DNA from: Bacteroidota bacterium
Lineage (GTDB): Bacteria > Bacteroidota > Bacteroidia > Bacteroidales > Prolixibacteraceae
Assembly: GCA_030698405.1 (NCBI GenBank)
Contig: JAUYMU010000061.1
Coordinates: 121,840 to 185,839 of the forward strand
Reading direction: 5' to 3'
Length of the DNA: 64,000 nt
The position numbers and the translations under genes were made by a program. The notes beneath the pieces are model-generated. The model saw only the letters and a list, made by a program, of their open reading frames with translations, ran no database searches and was not told where the DNA came from. The first letter of the stretch is position 1. The number at the start of each line of letters is the position of its first letter. Of this stretch, positions 27,376 to 36,938 are shown in pieces.

Positions 27376-27409
27376 TTTGCTTGAATTTTAGAAAGATACA
27401 ATATCTTTA
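27376..27409 (+). promoter_or_regulatory. Promoter of the S9 peptidase gene
   Basis: A TTTG -33 element (27376-27379) and a TATCTTTA -7 box (27402-27409) are 22 bases apart. They sit about 27 bases before the ATG at 27436. Confidence 0.5.
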
Positions 27410-27435
27410 GTGCAATAAAAAAAACAAAACCTGAC

Positions 27436-28515
27436 ATGAAAAAGAAACTATTGCCATTTATGCTCGTTATCCTTTTTGTTTTCAATGGATTTGCCCAGAA
27501 TTTACAGGATTTCCAGAAGGACCTTGAAAAGTTGCAACAATACAATTCTGGACTCGATCATCGCTTGGACCAACTTTCGAAACAGATGGACGACCTGATG
27601 TGGTTCCAGAAGGTCGGTGATATTGCCTTTGTTGACAAACTCTATATTTGTGGGCCTGCAAAATGGAAAGAAAAGAATCCGGATGCAATGGGCGCAGGCA
27701 ATCCGCTAAAATTCTGGACGTACGTTTTTATTCCACTAAATATTGATGTCAACAAAAAATACCCGTTAATCGTGTTGCCCCACGGTGGTGTCCATGCCGA
27801 TTTCACAACTTATTACGCACACATTATCAGAGAATTGATCAGCCAGGGATATGTGGTGGTTGCAGCTGAATACCGCGGCAGTACAGGATACGGGAAATCG
27901 TACTTCGAGAACATTGATTACGGCGGACTTGAAGTGGAGGACGTGTATGAAAGTAGAAATTCCATATTGGAAAACTATTCTTTTGTTGATAAAAACAGGG
28001 TTGGCATTATGGGCTGGAGCCATGGCGGGCTGATTGCTTTGATGAATATTTTCGATCACCCAAACGATTTTCAATGTGCTTTTGCAGGTGTTCCGGTGAG
28101 CGATTTGATTGCCCGAATGGGATATTACAACCAAAGTTACAGGGATTTATTTGAGGCAGATTATCACATTGGACAATCGGCCAATCAAAATGTAGCCGAA
28201 TACCGTCGGCGTTCACCCGCCTGGAATACCCATAAAATGAAAGATACTCCATTGCTGATTCACACCAATACCAATGACGACGACGTAAATGTGCTGGAGG
28301 TGGAGCACCTGATTAAATCGTTGAAGGCAGATGGGAAAAAATTTGAACATGAAATTTTCCAAAATATTCCGGGAGGTCATTCATTCGACCGGATCGACAC
28401 GAAAACGGCACAGGAAATCAGGTTTAAAATCCATCGTTTTATGGCAAAAACGCTAAAGCCTGAAAGACCTTTCAAATCGCAGGAAGACATGCGAAAAGCT
28501 GCTTACAGATATTAA
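27436..28515 (+). CDS. Secreted prolyl-oligopeptidase-like (S9) peptidase
   Basis: A 359-residue alpha/beta hydrolase. A signal peptide (MKKKLLPFMLVILFVFNGFAQ) is followed by a short coiled helix. The hydrolase core then shows the oxyanion strand LIVLPHGGVHADFT, the nucleophile elbow GIMGWSHGG (Ser near 195), the acid in NTNDDDVNVLE, and the catalytic His in PGGHSFDRID. It lacks the N-terminal beta-propeller of full S9 enzymes, so it is a catalytic-domain-only form. Acts probably in the periplasm or outside. Confidence 0.85.
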   Translation: MKKKLLPFMLVILFVFNGFAQNLQDFQKDLEKLQQYNSGLDHRLDQLSKQMDDLMWFQKVGDIAFVDKLYICGPAKWKEKNPDAMGAGNPLKFWTYVFIPLNIDVNKKYPLIVLPHGGVHADFTTYYAHIIRELISQGYVVVAAEYRGSTGYGKSYFENIDYGGLEVEDVYESRNSILENYSFVDKNRVGIMGWSHGGLIALMNIFDHPNDFQCAFAGVPVSDLIARMGYYNQSYRDLFEADYHIGQSANQNVAEYRRRSPAWNTHKMKDTPLLIHTNTNDDDVNVLEVEHLIKSLKADGKKFEHEIFQNIPGGHSFDRIDTKTAQEIRFKIHRFMAKTLKPERPFKSQEDMRKAAYRY

Positions 28516-29228
28516 AATATCAATGCAAATCCCTCTTTTTCAATCAGCTTCCAGGCGTGAACAAAACTATTTTCATCCATAATTTTGATTCGGTTTTTCC
28601 GGAGAAGTTTTTTAATGGCTTTTTGTGAGACCTTGTCGAATTTTGACAGCAAAGCGCCCAAATTCATTCTTACCGAAGAATATCCCTTTTCCGGTGAGTA
28701 AAAATAGTATAGGTAATTTTGGCTATAAGAAAGGTTTTTCAATATATTCTGTTGATCCTTATACGGTGAAACCGTGATCAGAATTACTTTTCGGTAAGCC
28801 AGCAAATCAATTTCCCCATCCGACAGGACTTCAAAATAGCGTTCACCTTTCATAAAACCGTCGAAATACAATCTCCGGAAAACCCGGTTTATTCCGTCCT
28901 TTTCAGTAAATGAAAAACCATTCAAACTGGCTTTGTCAATTACAATCTGAGTGGTGATGGCTTTGTTGTAATACAAAATTTCATCTTTAAACGAGCTGTA
29001 TCGCAAGTATAAACTATCTGCAATTTCACCACTGGCAAATTCAATTTTTCCGGGCAGCCACGAGTCGTTCAGAAAAGGAACCCCATCGTATATGGGGTAA
29101 GTTATATAGCGGGTGCCTTTAATTTTTTCGGCATCCCAGTTCGGGTTCATCGGTTCCTGTGCGAAAACAGTGGTGGCAAAACCTGCTGCATGAAAAAGAA
29201 TGACTAGAAGAATTATCCTGATGTTCAT
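28512..29228 (-). CDS. Uncharacterised secreted protein of the TonB operon
   Basis: About 238 residues from the ATG at 29228. An in-frame GTG seven codons upstream (29249) is an alternative start. A signal peptide (MNIRIILLVILFHAAGFATTVFAQ) is clear. The mature part is beta-rich at first and basic-helical at the end (KAIKKLLRKNRIKIMDEN). I do not recognise the family. It is the last gene of the four-gene TonB receptor operon and may serve that uptake or signalling system. Confidence 0.7.
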   Translation of the reverse strand: MNIRIILLVILFHAAGFATTVFAQEPMNPNWDAEKIKGTRYITYPIYDGVPFLNDSWLPGKIEFASGEIADSLYLRYSSFKDEILYYNKAITTQIVIDKASLNGFSFTEKDGINRVFRRLYFDGFMKGERYFEVLSDGEIDLLAYRKVILITVSPYKDQQNILKNLSYSQNYLYYFYSPEKGYSSVRMNLGALLSKFDKVSQKAIKKLLRKNRIKIMDENSFVHAWKLIEKEGFALIF

Positions 29229-29250
29229 ATGCCTATAAGCTCTTTTCACA

Positions 29251-30873
29251 TTATTTTACTTCAAATTGTTTTTCTGCAAAAATCAGCGTTCCGTTTTTCA
29301 ACCGGCCTCTTACGATCAGCTTAAACTGGCCTGCAATTGCAGAAGTATTACATTTAATAAAAATCGTACTTTTTGGTTCAGCCAAAGGATTCCAATAAAT
29401 AAGCTGTCTCAAATCAGGAATATTTGACTCTGAAATTACATTTTCGGCAGTAATTGCCTTCAACTGAATGGTTTCAAGATCCATTCGGATGAGTTGATCG
29501 GAGGTGGGAAGCAGTGAATAATCGGCTTTGGTGGTGTAAATTGCTACCACGCCCGGAAACCGGAGGTCGCCATAATACCGTTCGTATTGGCAAATCTCAA
29601 TACGATCGATGTCGGTTGTTCCCATATCTTTAATTACATTCAGATCCCTGATTGGTATTCCATCGATCAGGATCAGCGGGTTCTCTCTGAAATAGTCGTG
29701 CATGTTGTTATTGATTACCTGAAGGGTCGGCTCGTTGTTGTAATTCCTGAATTTTACGCCAGGCAAAAGTTCTCTTGATATTTCGGTAAAATTCGGAAGA
29801 TCAATGAAGAGCTGCGGATCGACCGTTCGGGTAGGATTTCCGTAATAGGGCGATATTTCGTTTTGTCTTATGGCAACCTGTTCCAACTTTAATTTATCCT
29901 GACTGAAAATTTTCCTGAAAGTCAATACATCAATATTCCTGCTGATATTGTGTTTAAATTCTTCAGAAATAGGCTGTTGCCTGAATTCGGGCAATGTGCC
30001 TGCGTCTGCGAAAAGTCCATCCAGTGTAATTTTTAATCGTTGTGCCGGCGTATTGCCAAAACATTGAACGACTGCCTGAACCGCTCCGAAATAATCTTTC
30101 AGCAGAAAATAAAAGCGGCCATCTTTACGGGTTTGGTAGTACTGAAATCCGGGTACAGAATCAGGAATTGTGAGGTAAACGGTGATTCCCGTGACAGGTT
30201 CAAGGGTTTTCCTATCGGTTACTGTTCCTGAAAGTGTGATCCCTTTATTTTCGGTTATTCCTTCTTTGCCCTGATCAGCACTCCAAATAAACGAGGCAGC
30301 ATCGAACGACGGTTCTGTTTGAGCCACGCTAACAAGCAAATTCCCGTCAATTTCATTCAGTAGAGTTTCTTCGATTTTGATAACAGCCTCAATATTACTA
30401 TTTGTTTGATAGGTAGTTTCAAGGTTTTCAATTTCAATTCGTCCGGTTATTTTATCCTGATTTTTTCCCAGGCCGGTTACCCGTTTCAACTGGCTTGTTT
30501 TTTCCAGACCGTCGAACCTGTTCGAAATCCAGATTTCGCGTAAAATTTTAAGTTTTCCTGAGGTATTTTTCAGGTAAGCTCTTGCCAGATAATTTCCGGA
30601 GCCAAGCGAATCGGGCAACATCAGAAAACCATCAGCCTGATTTATTTTGACTCCCAGCGAAACACCAGCAACCCTGGCACCATATTTATTGACCAGATCG
30701 AGATAGACGATCCGCGCCGGATTACCTTCCGGCGTAAATATCTTGGCAAACAAAGTTTCGCCGCTTACATATACATCACGGTCGGTGTAAAAGCCGAACC
30801 CCGATTTTTCCTGAGTGTTCCCAGTCATCGCAACGACCATCAGGAATAGAAATATGATTATTTTTTTCTTCAT
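29251..30873 (-). CDS. Secreted MG2/CarboxypepD-reg plus TonB-plug domain protein
   Basis: A 540-residue secreted protein (signal peptide to about residue 20). It begins with a macroglobulin-like beta domain (FYTDRDVYVSGETLFAKIF). A CarboxypepD_reg-like repeat follows near residue 215 (GTVTDRKTLEPVTGITVYL). An isolated plug-like segment lies near residues 395-460 (ILIDGIPIRDLNVIKDMGTTDIDRIEI). It has no beta-barrel. Such proteins occur near SusCD-like receptors and may help in ligand or peptide handling at the outer membrane. It sits directly between DUF4249 and the last operon gene. Confidence 0.75.
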   Translation of the reverse strand: MKKKIIIFLFLMVVAMTGNTQEKSGFGFYTDRDVYVSGETLFAKIFTPEGNPARIVYLDLVNKYGARVAGVSLGVKINQADGFLMLPDSLGSGNYLARAYLKNTSGKLKILREIWISNRFDGLEKTSQLKRVTGLGKNQDKITGRIEIENLETTYQTNSNIEAVIKIEETLLNEIDGNLLVSVAQTEPSFDAASFIWSADQGKEGITENKGITLSGTVTDRKTLEPVTGITVYLTIPDSVPGFQYYQTRKDGRFYFLLKDYFGAVQAVVQCFGNTPAQRLKITLDGLFADAGTLPEFRQQPISEEFKHNISRNIDVLTFRKIFSQDKLKLEQVAIRQNEISPYYGNPTRTVDPQLFIDLPNFTEISRELLPGVKFRNYNNEPTLQVINNNMHDYFRENPLILIDGIPIRDLNVIKDMGTTDIDRIEICQYERYYGDLRFPGVVAIYTTKADYSLLPTSDQLIRMDLETIQLKAITAENVISESNIPDLRQLIYWNPLAEPKSTIFIKCNTSAIAGQFKLIVRGRLKNGTLIFAEKQFEVK

Positions 30874-31938
30874 TTAATAATTGGTTTCCCAAAATGACGG
30901 ACGGGTTCCGATCTGATAACCTCTGTCAGGAATTTCAGGATAGCTGTTTAACCGACGTTGAATAACCTGATTGTCAGGACCGGTTCCCAAACTCAGATAA
31001 TACCTGTATTGCCGGTGCGAATTCAGATCAAAAAATCCGAGGACGATCTTTTCAGGAGATGTTGTGCATCTTATGTTTCCGTAAATCTGAGTTAAAACCG
31101 GTTCGAAAAGACTCCCTTCCGCAGAAAACTGCTGGTTCAGCTTCTCATGAAAATCGTAAGATGCCTTTGAAATTCCATATTCGTCGATAATGAGGATCCA
31201 GCCTGATGGCGACTGCGCTGAAGAGTCGAGATAAAACTGACCATTGTAATCAAGCGAAACAACCGGATGCTGGCGAACCTTGTTTGATTGACTATAAACT
31301 TTTGGCCCTGCCAGATTAAACAAGCCTCTGTCGTAAACCGAAAGCCATCCGTACCAGGGAGGCGGCGGAGGCCCGATTAAAGGGGCAGGAGAATATATCC
31401 ACTGCAAAATTGCCCTTGTGTTAAAACGGTAATATCCGAGTTGAGCGGTTATGGGTGCATCAATGCAAATTTCGCGCACTGGGGTTTCAATAAGTTCAGG
31501 AACCCCAAATGAATTGGTTCGGAATGATTTTCTAATCTTGTGCACAGTATAAAGCGAATCAATTGCCGGAATGGGCGGCATAACAACAAGTTCAGAAACA
31601 AAGATGTCGTTCTGATAAGTAATCTGAATTTTGTATTGCCTGCCCGGAACGGGTGTTGACGGAAAGGTAAAATATCCGTCACTGTTCTCAAGTCCGCTCA
31701 TAATCTGGCCACCCAATTCAATAAGATCAACTTTTGCGCCTATGATTTTTTCTTCCTGAACAGTGCTGTAAAAATCCTGCGTCATCGAAAGTTTTACAAA
31801 ATTCTGCTTTGGGTCGTTGGTGATATGCGATTCAACCACCAACATCCCCGGAACAACTTCGAGTTCGGGTTTGTAATACTCTTCGCACGAAGCGAATAGC
31901 ACTGCTAATAAAGCCATGTATATTAGTCGTTTTTGCAT
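30874..31938 (-). CDS. DUF4249 lipoprotein, partner of the TonB receptor
   Basis: A 354-residue DUF4249 protein. The signal ends in LLAVLFASCEEYY, a lipobox with Cys near residue 18, so it is lipid-anchored. DUF4249 proteins accompany a subset of STN-containing TonB receptors in Bacteroidota. The stop of the receptor gene and the start of this one share a base at 31938, giving tight coupling. The ligand is unknown. Confidence 0.88.
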   Translation of the reverse strand: MQKRLIYMALLAVLFASCEEYYKPELEVVPGMLVVESHITNDPKQNFVKLSMTQDFYSTVQEEKIIGAKVDLIELGGQIMSGLENSDGYFTFPSTPVPGRQYKIQITYQNDIFVSELVVMPPIPAIDSLYTVHKIRKSFRTNSFGVPELIETPVREICIDAPITAQLGYYRFNTRAILQWIYSPAPLIGPPPPPWYGWLSVYDRGLFNLAGPKVYSQSNKVRQHPVVSLDYNGQFYLDSSAQSPSGWILIIDEYGISKASYDFHEKLNQQFSAEGSLFEPVLTQIYGNIRCTTSPEKIVLGFFDLNSHRQYRYYLSLGTGPDNQVIQRRLNSYPEIPDRGYQIGTRPSFWETNY

Positions 31939-34664
31939 CAGAATTTAAAATTATAGGTAATTGATGGCACAGGCACACCAATAACCGAGAGTTTATAAAT
32001 GGCATATTGGCTTTTATCTGCCTGCTGGATGGACGGATCTTTGCGGTAAAATACTGAATATGGATTTTTCCGGCCATACAAATTATACACCGAGAAAGTC
32101 CAGCTTCCTTTCCACATGCGTTTTCGCCGCAGGTTTTCGTCGATCGTTATGCTCACATCAGCGCGGTGATAGGGTGGCATCCGGTATTTGTTGCGGTCGG
32201 AATAATAAACCACCTGACGGCCATCAAACATGTATTTCTGTTCGGGCAAGGTAATTGGCCTTCCGGAGGAAAGCACAAAATTGCCTGAAAACCGCCAGCG
32301 ACGGCTAATGTGATAGTTTAGAACGGTTGATAAATCGTGTGGCTTGTCATATACCGAAGGGTAATATTTCCGGTTATTGATCACTTCTTCATCCAACTCG
32401 CTGTCAGTTTGCCGCATGGTTCGCGAGTAGGTATAGCTGACCCAACCTTTGAGCCTTCCAATATTCTTCTTCAGGTACAACTCAAGTCCGTAGGAATGGC
32501 CATCTGCGTTGATGATGTCATCCTCAATGTGATGGTTCATCACCAGAACAGCGCCATTTTTATATTCGAGCAGGTTTTGCAGGTTTTTGTAATATACTTC
32601 TGCCGATGTTTCGTACAATCCCTTCTTCGGACTTTTAAATAACCCGATGGCAACCTGATCGCTAATGAGCGGGGCGATATTGGCATCGGACGATTTCCAG
32701 AAGTCAGCAGGAGAAATCACCGAGGTATTCGAAATCTGGTTCATAAACTGATGGATGCGCTGGTAGCTCAACCTGAACGAAGCGCCGTTGTTTAGTTCGT
32801 ATTTCAACGCCAGGCGTGGTTCGATGCCATGGTACATTTGAGTTGTTTCCCAGGAATCGGAACCCGAGCCATTCACCGTGCCCGGATATATGGGCAAAGT
32901 CGGGTTGAAGTCCGATTCTGTTGTTTGACCTTTACTCATGAAACGAGCATATCGAACGCCCACATTGAGCGCAGTTTTTTCTGTCAAATCGAAATCATCA
33001 TCAATGAAAGCCCCAAGTTCAATCGACTGTTCATTGGCTACTTTTTCAGGAATTACATTCGACGGATCACCTGCCGGAAGAATTTCTCCGGGGGAAACTT
33101 TGTATCCGATGGCCTGAAAGCCAGTATTTACGCGGTGCCGATCGTTGGGCAGCCAAGAAAGTATGTATTTCATACTGCCATACTCCAGACCTGTAGCCAA
33201 AGAATAATCGTCTTCTGAAAGATTCGGATCTTTTTGATCGAGCTGAAAATTGTACTTGCTATATGCCAGGGTCAGGTTTGAAATCAGGCTTTTTGAAACA
33301 TTCACTTTCCAGTTGGCCGAACCAATAGAATTTCCGTAGGTATAAAGTGAGTTGGAATTCAGGTTGAAAACATCGTTGCTGTGGTAGCCCGTAAGTTTCA
33401 GATTGCTTTTTTCGCCCAGAACAAGGTTGACGGTTCCGTTTACATCATAGAAGTGAGCCACACTGTTCATAAACTGCGCATTCCGCGATTGCCTCATCAA
33501 CCAGTCGGAATAAGTTGAGCGGCCACCAATCAGGAACGTGCTTTTCTTTTTCTTTACGAACGGACCTTCCAGCGTAAAACGACTGTTGATAAGGCCAATT
33601 CCGCCATAGAACTGAATATTTTTGGTATTGCCTTCCTTGAGCTGCACGTCCATTATGGATGAAACGCGCTCGCCATACGAAGCCGGAATTCCACCCTTGA
33701 AAAGTATCACATCTTTCACAGCATCAGGATTGATCATAGAGAAAAAACCAAACAAATGCGATGTGTTGAAAACCGGCGCACCATCTATCATTATCAGGTT
33801 TTGGTCGGTATTGCCACCCCGGACATTGATGCCCGACGACATTTCGCCAACACTCTGCACACCGGGCATCATGATCATGCTTTTTATCACATCGGCTTCG
33901 CCCATCATCACCGGAAGTTCTTTCAGTATTCTTGAATTTACCCTCACCATGCTCATTTGTGCTTTCGATGCTTTGCTGTCGTCGCCCATAATGGTCACTT
34001 CTTCGAGGCTATGCGTTTCTTCAAAAATTTCGAAATCGGCTTTCCCGTTTTCAATCAGTTTTATTTTCTGGTGTAAAACTTCGTATCCCATAAATGAAAC
34101 CTGAAGCGTGTGGTCGCCTGTTGGTAAATCCATTTCATAGGTTCCTCTCGGACTGGTTGAGGTTCCGGTTCCGGTCTGAGCATGAAAAATGATTGCTCCG
34201 GCCAATGGTTCGCTGTTTTTGCCATCAATTACTTTCCCCTTTATTTTTGCAATTGAATATCTGCCCTCGTTGAGCGGGTCGCCAATAACCAGTATCTGAG
34301 GTTCGTCTGAGCCGATTATTTGCCGCCCATCAGTTCCTTTTGGGAAGATCACCACCGAATTGTTCTGGAAAAAGCGAAAAGAAAGTGGTTGCCGGTCGAA
34401 CAACAGATTGAGAACCTGAATCAACGGCATTTCTTTAAATTCCTGATTCACCTGATAAGATTTTATCCATTCCGGCCTGTAATAAAACCTGATATGATGT
34501 TCCTTTTCGATGGTATTAAAAAATTCCTGGAGGCTCATCTGCTGATATTTTCCGCTGATTATTTTCTCCTGAATATTCTGGGCTGAAAGCGCAAAATTCA
34601 GAAAAAGAAAGCAAAAGAAGGTGAAAATTACTTTCAGGAGGGTTCGATTAGGAGGATTCTTCAC
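31938..34664 (-). CDS. TonB-dependent receptor with STN domain
   Basis: A 908-residue outer-membrane receptor. Domain order: signal peptide (1-29), STN/secretin-TonB domain (about 35-110, FFNTIEKEHHIRFYYRPEW), CarboxypepD_reg repeat (about 140-220, IKGKVIDGKNSEPLAGAI), plug (about 230-330, GVQSVGEMSSGINVRGG and NLIMIDGAPVFNTSHLFGFF) and beta-barrel to the C-terminus. The STN domain hints at an anti-sigma signal relay, but no sigma/anti-sigma pair is next door. It is the first gene of a four-gene minus-strand operon. Confidence 0.93.
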   Translation of the reverse strand: MKNPPNRTLLKVIFTFFCFLFLNFALSAQNIQEKIISGKYQQMSLQEFFNTIEKEHHIRFYYRPEWIKSYQVNQEFKEMPLIQVLNLLFDRQPLSFRFFQNNSVVIFPKGTDGRQIIGSDEPQILVIGDPLNEGRYSIAKIKGKVIDGKNSEPLAGAIIFHAQTGTGTSTSPRGTYEMDLPTGDHTLQVSFMGYEVLHQKIKLIENGKADFEIFEETHSLEEVTIMGDDSKASKAQMSMVRVNSRILKELPVMMGEADVIKSMIMMPGVQSVGEMSSGINVRGGNTDQNLIMIDGAPVFNTSHLFGFFSMINPDAVKDVILFKGGIPASYGERVSSIMDVQLKEGNTKNIQFYGGIGLINSRFTLEGPFVKKKKSTFLIGGRSTYSDWLMRQSRNAQFMNSVAHFYDVNGTVNLVLGEKSNLKLTGYHSNDVFNLNSNSLYTYGNSIGSANWKVNVSKSLISNLTLAYSKYNFQLDQKDPNLSEDDYSLATGLEYGSMKYILSWLPNDRHRVNTGFQAIGYKVSPGEILPAGDPSNVIPEKVANEQSIELGAFIDDDFDLTEKTALNVGVRYARFMSKGQTTESDFNPTLPIYPGTVNGSGSDSWETTQMYHGIEPRLALKYELNNGASFRLSYQRIHQFMNQISNTSVISPADFWKSSDANIAPLISDQVAIGLFKSPKKGLYETSAEVYYKNLQNLLEYKNGAVLVMNHHIEDDIINADGHSYGLELYLKKNIGRLKGWVSYTYSRTMRQTDSELDEEVINNRKYYPSVYDKPHDLSTVLNYHISRRWRFSGNFVLSSGRPITLPEQKYMFDGRQVVYYSDRNKYRMPPYHRADVSITIDENLRRKRMWKGSWTFSVYNLYGRKNPYSVFYRKDPSIQQADKSQYAIYKLSVIGVPVPSITYNFKF

Positions 34665-34882
34665 GGATTGGTATGTTCAGAGTTTGTTTGGTTTTTTTGC
34701 ATCTGTAAAATTATAACTTTATTATAAGGAAATGCTGCCAAATTGTGCATTTTACAAAAAAATATTAAAATGATATAATTAAACAGATGAACAAAAGATG
34801 AAATTGGTTGCGTGTGGATCATCCGATTCGGTATAATTCACCTATTTTTGGTTACTCAATTATAAATGAGCCAGATCGCCTT

Positions 34883-35815
34883 ATGGAAACAGATCCAATC
34901 AATCCATCAGAACTTATCAAAGCAAAAGCCAGGGAACTCGGATTTCAGGATTGTGGCATTTCACGGGCAAAATTTCTGGATGCGGAGAAAGATCGGTTGC
35001 TGAACTGGCTGGCAGATGAAATGCATGGCGAAATGAATTACATGGCAAACAACCTTGACAAACGCCTCGATCCGCGATTGCTGGTTGAAAATGCCCGATC
35101 TGTTATTTCCGTTCTGCTGAATTATTTTCCGGCTGAAAAACAAACCGATCCGGCAGCTCCGGTACTTTCGAAATATGCTTATGGTACCGATTATCATTTT
35201 GTGATGAAAGACAAACTTGGCGAATTACTCAGATTTATTCAGGAAGAAATTGCGCCTTGCGAAAGCCGCTGTTTTGTTGATTCGGCACCGGTTCTGGATC
35301 GGGCATGGGCTGCGCGTGCAGGTTTGGGCTGGATTGGAAAAAATACGAACCTGATTTCGCCTGAACATGGAAGCTTCTTTTTTATTGGCGAACTGATCAT
35401 TGATCTGGAATTACCTGCTGACAATAAAGTTGTGCGCGACCACTGTGGAAATTGTACGCGTTGCATTGACGCTTGCCCGACACAGGCAATTGTTGCTCCT
35501 TATATTTTGGATGCACGGCGCTGCATCTCTTATCAAACCATTGAAAACCACGGCGAAATTGACCCGGAGTTGAAAGGCAAATTTAAAAACCGGGTATTTG
35601 GCTGCGACATTTGTCAGGATGTTTGTCCCTGGAATTTAAAATCGGAAATCCACCACGAACCGGCATTTTCTCCGGATTTCAAATTGATGAACCTGCGAAA
35701 AAGCGATTGGGATGAAATGGACAAACCTTTGTTTAATGAGCTATTTCGCAATTCGGCAGTGAAGCGTACACGGTTTGAGGGGCTGAAACGAAATTTGAGG
35801 TTTTTGGGGGAGTAA
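34883..35815 (+). CDS. queG: Epoxyqueuosine reductase
   Basis: A 310-residue cobalamin and Fe-S enzyme of the last step of queuosine synthesis, reducing epoxyqueuosine in tRNA. The start is set at ATG 34883, because the open frame extends upstream to 34808 but the first 25 codons there look unlike the family. The N-terminal domain is followed by two 4Fe-4S motifs: CGNCTRCIDACP near residue 187 and CDICQDVCPWN near residue 240. The proton-donor Asp lies in RCFVDSAPVLDR. It stands alone. Confidence 0.94.
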   Translation: METDPINPSELIKAKARELGFQDCGISRAKFLDAEKDRLLNWLADEMHGEMNYMANNLDKRLDPRLLVENARSVISVLLNYFPAEKQTDPAAPVLSKYAYGTDYHFVMKDKLGELLRFIQEEIAPCESRCFVDSAPVLDRAWAARAGLGWIGKNTNLISPEHGSFFFIGELIIDLELPADNKVVRDHCGNCTRCIDACPTQAIVAPYILDARRCISYQTIENHGEIDPELKGKFKNRVFGCDICQDVCPWNLKSEIHHEPAFSPDFKLMNLRKSDWDEMDKPLFNELFRNSAVKRTRFEGLKRNLRFLGE

Positions 35816-35925
35816 TCTTGTTCATCGCCTAAGCCACCGCCAATATTCCGCTGCAGCTTCAAATTCAAACTCGTTCCTATATGGAAATTTCAAAGCACAC
35901 CAGAACAGAATGATCAAAAAGTATC

Positions 35926-35933
35926 TAAATTTG
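35926..35933 (+). promoter_or_regulatory. -7 box of the toxin-antitoxin pair
   Basis: TAAATTTG fits TAnnTTTG and lies 24 bases before the antitoxin ATG. No -33 TTG is seen, so a regulated or weak promoter is possible. Confidence 0.4.
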
Positions 35934-35956
35934 CTTAACCATTAAAAATAGAACTC

Positions 35957-36163
35957 ATGGCAACTGTTACGATTAAAATAAACACTAGCACCAAGAAAAC
36001 TCAGCATTTATTCGGACTTATTAGTGAAATTGCTAAAAACGATAAAAATGTTGTCATAATTGAAGGTGACGAAAGCCCTTATAATGAGGAATTTGTAACT
36101 GAAATTATAAAATCGAGGGCAAGTAAGGGAAAGGTTATTAAAACCGAAGATTTATGGAAATAG
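35957..36163 (+). CDS. YoeB-associated antitoxin
   Basis: A 68-residue protein with a short N-terminal beta segment (ATVTIKINTSTKK) and helices, typical of Bacteroidota antitoxins paired with RelE/YoeB toxins. It overlaps the toxin start by 10 bases. It would bind and mask the toxin and repress its own promoter. Homology to a named antitoxin family is not certain. Confidence 0.75.
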   Translation: MATVTIKINTSTKKTQHLFGLISEIAKNDKNVVIIEGDESPYNEEFVTEIIKSRASKGKVIKTEDLWK

Positions 36164-36420
36164 TTTTTAAAGACAAAGCCCTTGAAGATATAAAGTTTTG
36201 GAAGAAAAGCGGACAAAAAATAATCCAGAATAAAATCACAATGCTTATCGAAGATATTCTACTTCACCCATACACCGGACTAGGAAAGCCAGAAGGTTTA
36301 AAATATGAACTCAGCGGCTTATGGTCCCGTGAAATTGATAAAGGAAACCGGCTTGTGTATGAGGTTGTAGGTCTACAACTCCATATTATCTCAATGCGTG
36401 GACATTATTACGACAAATAA
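36154..36420 (+). CDS. yoeB: Txe/YoeB-family mRNA interferase toxin
   Basis: An 88-residue RelE-fold ribosome-dependent RNase. The YoeB signatures are plain: HPYTGLGKPEGLKYELSGLWSREIDKGNRLVYEV, with the C-terminal R-x-H-Y-Y (residues 83-87). Length matches Escherichia coli YoeB (84). The pair lies just outside the left end of the integrated element. Confidence 0.92.
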   Translation: MEIVFKDKALEDIKFWKKSGQKIIQNKITMLIEDILLHPYTGLGKPEGLKYELSGLWSREIDKGNRLVYEVVGLQLHIISMRGHYYDK

Positions 36421-36496
36421 TCTTTTCTTTTTTGCAATGGTTGCGACTTGAACCATTTGCTTCTTCAAGCAATGATTGTATTGGTATTATTAAAAA

Positions 36497-36525
36497 ACAA
36501 AGGGAAGCAATTTGCTTCCCTTTGT
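36497..36525 (-). terminator. Strong terminator next to the tRNA fragment
   Basis: Perfect 14-base arms ACAAAGGGAAGCAA (36497-36510) and TTGCTTCCCTTTGT (36512-36525). Read on the minus strand the hairpin is followed by TTTTTTA. It directly follows the tRNA 3'-end fragment, as a tRNA terminator would. Confidence 0.85.
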
Positions 36526-36540
36526 GGTGCCACCTGGAAC
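36524..36540 (-). other. Probable attL: displaced tRNA 3'-end fragment
   Basis: On the minus strand the bases read GTTCCAGGTGGCACCA followed by C. This is the end of a T-arm and an acceptor strand GGTGGCACC with CCA, as in tRNA-Phe genes of Bacteroidota (5' end GGTGCCA). No tRNA body lies upstream; the sequence to the right becomes AT-rich phage DNA. It is the expected scar of tRNA-targeted integration. The intact tRNA should sit at the other end, past 64000. Confidence 0.6.
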
Positions 36541-36617
36541 ATTTTTAAAATTCTTATACATTTATCATTCAGTCAATTAGGTTATAAAATAATCATTTTC
36601 GGAATGAAACAAGGAAC

Positions 36618-36917
36618 TTATTTTGTCAGTAATTCAGAATATTCGATCCCATCCAGTTCTATATTTTCGTGACCAGTACCGGCAATTGCTACCTGTTCAA
36701 TCTGTCCATGTTTGTTAATGTATTGCGCCAGGCACAGCGGCATCGTTTTTGTTTCAAATTTCAAGTTATAATATTTCAGGCTCAAAACTTCCCGGCTTTT
36801 TTCATCATATAAGATATAAAGCGGCTTTGATGGAATATATAAACTTTCAAAAATTATTGCCGTCGGATGGTCTGTTTTACGTTCATCCTTCCAGGTTACA
36901 TTTTCAATTGATAGCAT
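36618..36917 (-). CDS. Uncharacterised prophage protein
   Basis: A 99-residue protein of mixed alpha/beta type with no recognised domain. Its tail (GIEYSELLTK) resembles the tail of the protein at 38387-38596 (GVKYSDILTK), so the two may be distantly related. It lies downstream of the minus-strand repressor and is probably in its transcript, so it may be a lysogeny-expressed gene. Confidence 0.55.
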   Translation of the reverse strand: MLSIENVTWKDERKTDHPTAIIFESLYIPSKPLYILYDEKSREVLSLKYYNLKFETKTMPLCLAQYINKHGQIEQVAIAGTGHENIELDGIEYSELLTK

Positions 36918-36938
36918 AAATTTATATTTAAAGGTTAA

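Noticed and set aside
36480..36620. Intact tRNA gene at the element's left edge
   Set aside because: Only the last ~16 bases of a tRNA can be read. No anticodon or D-arm is present upstream on the minus strand.
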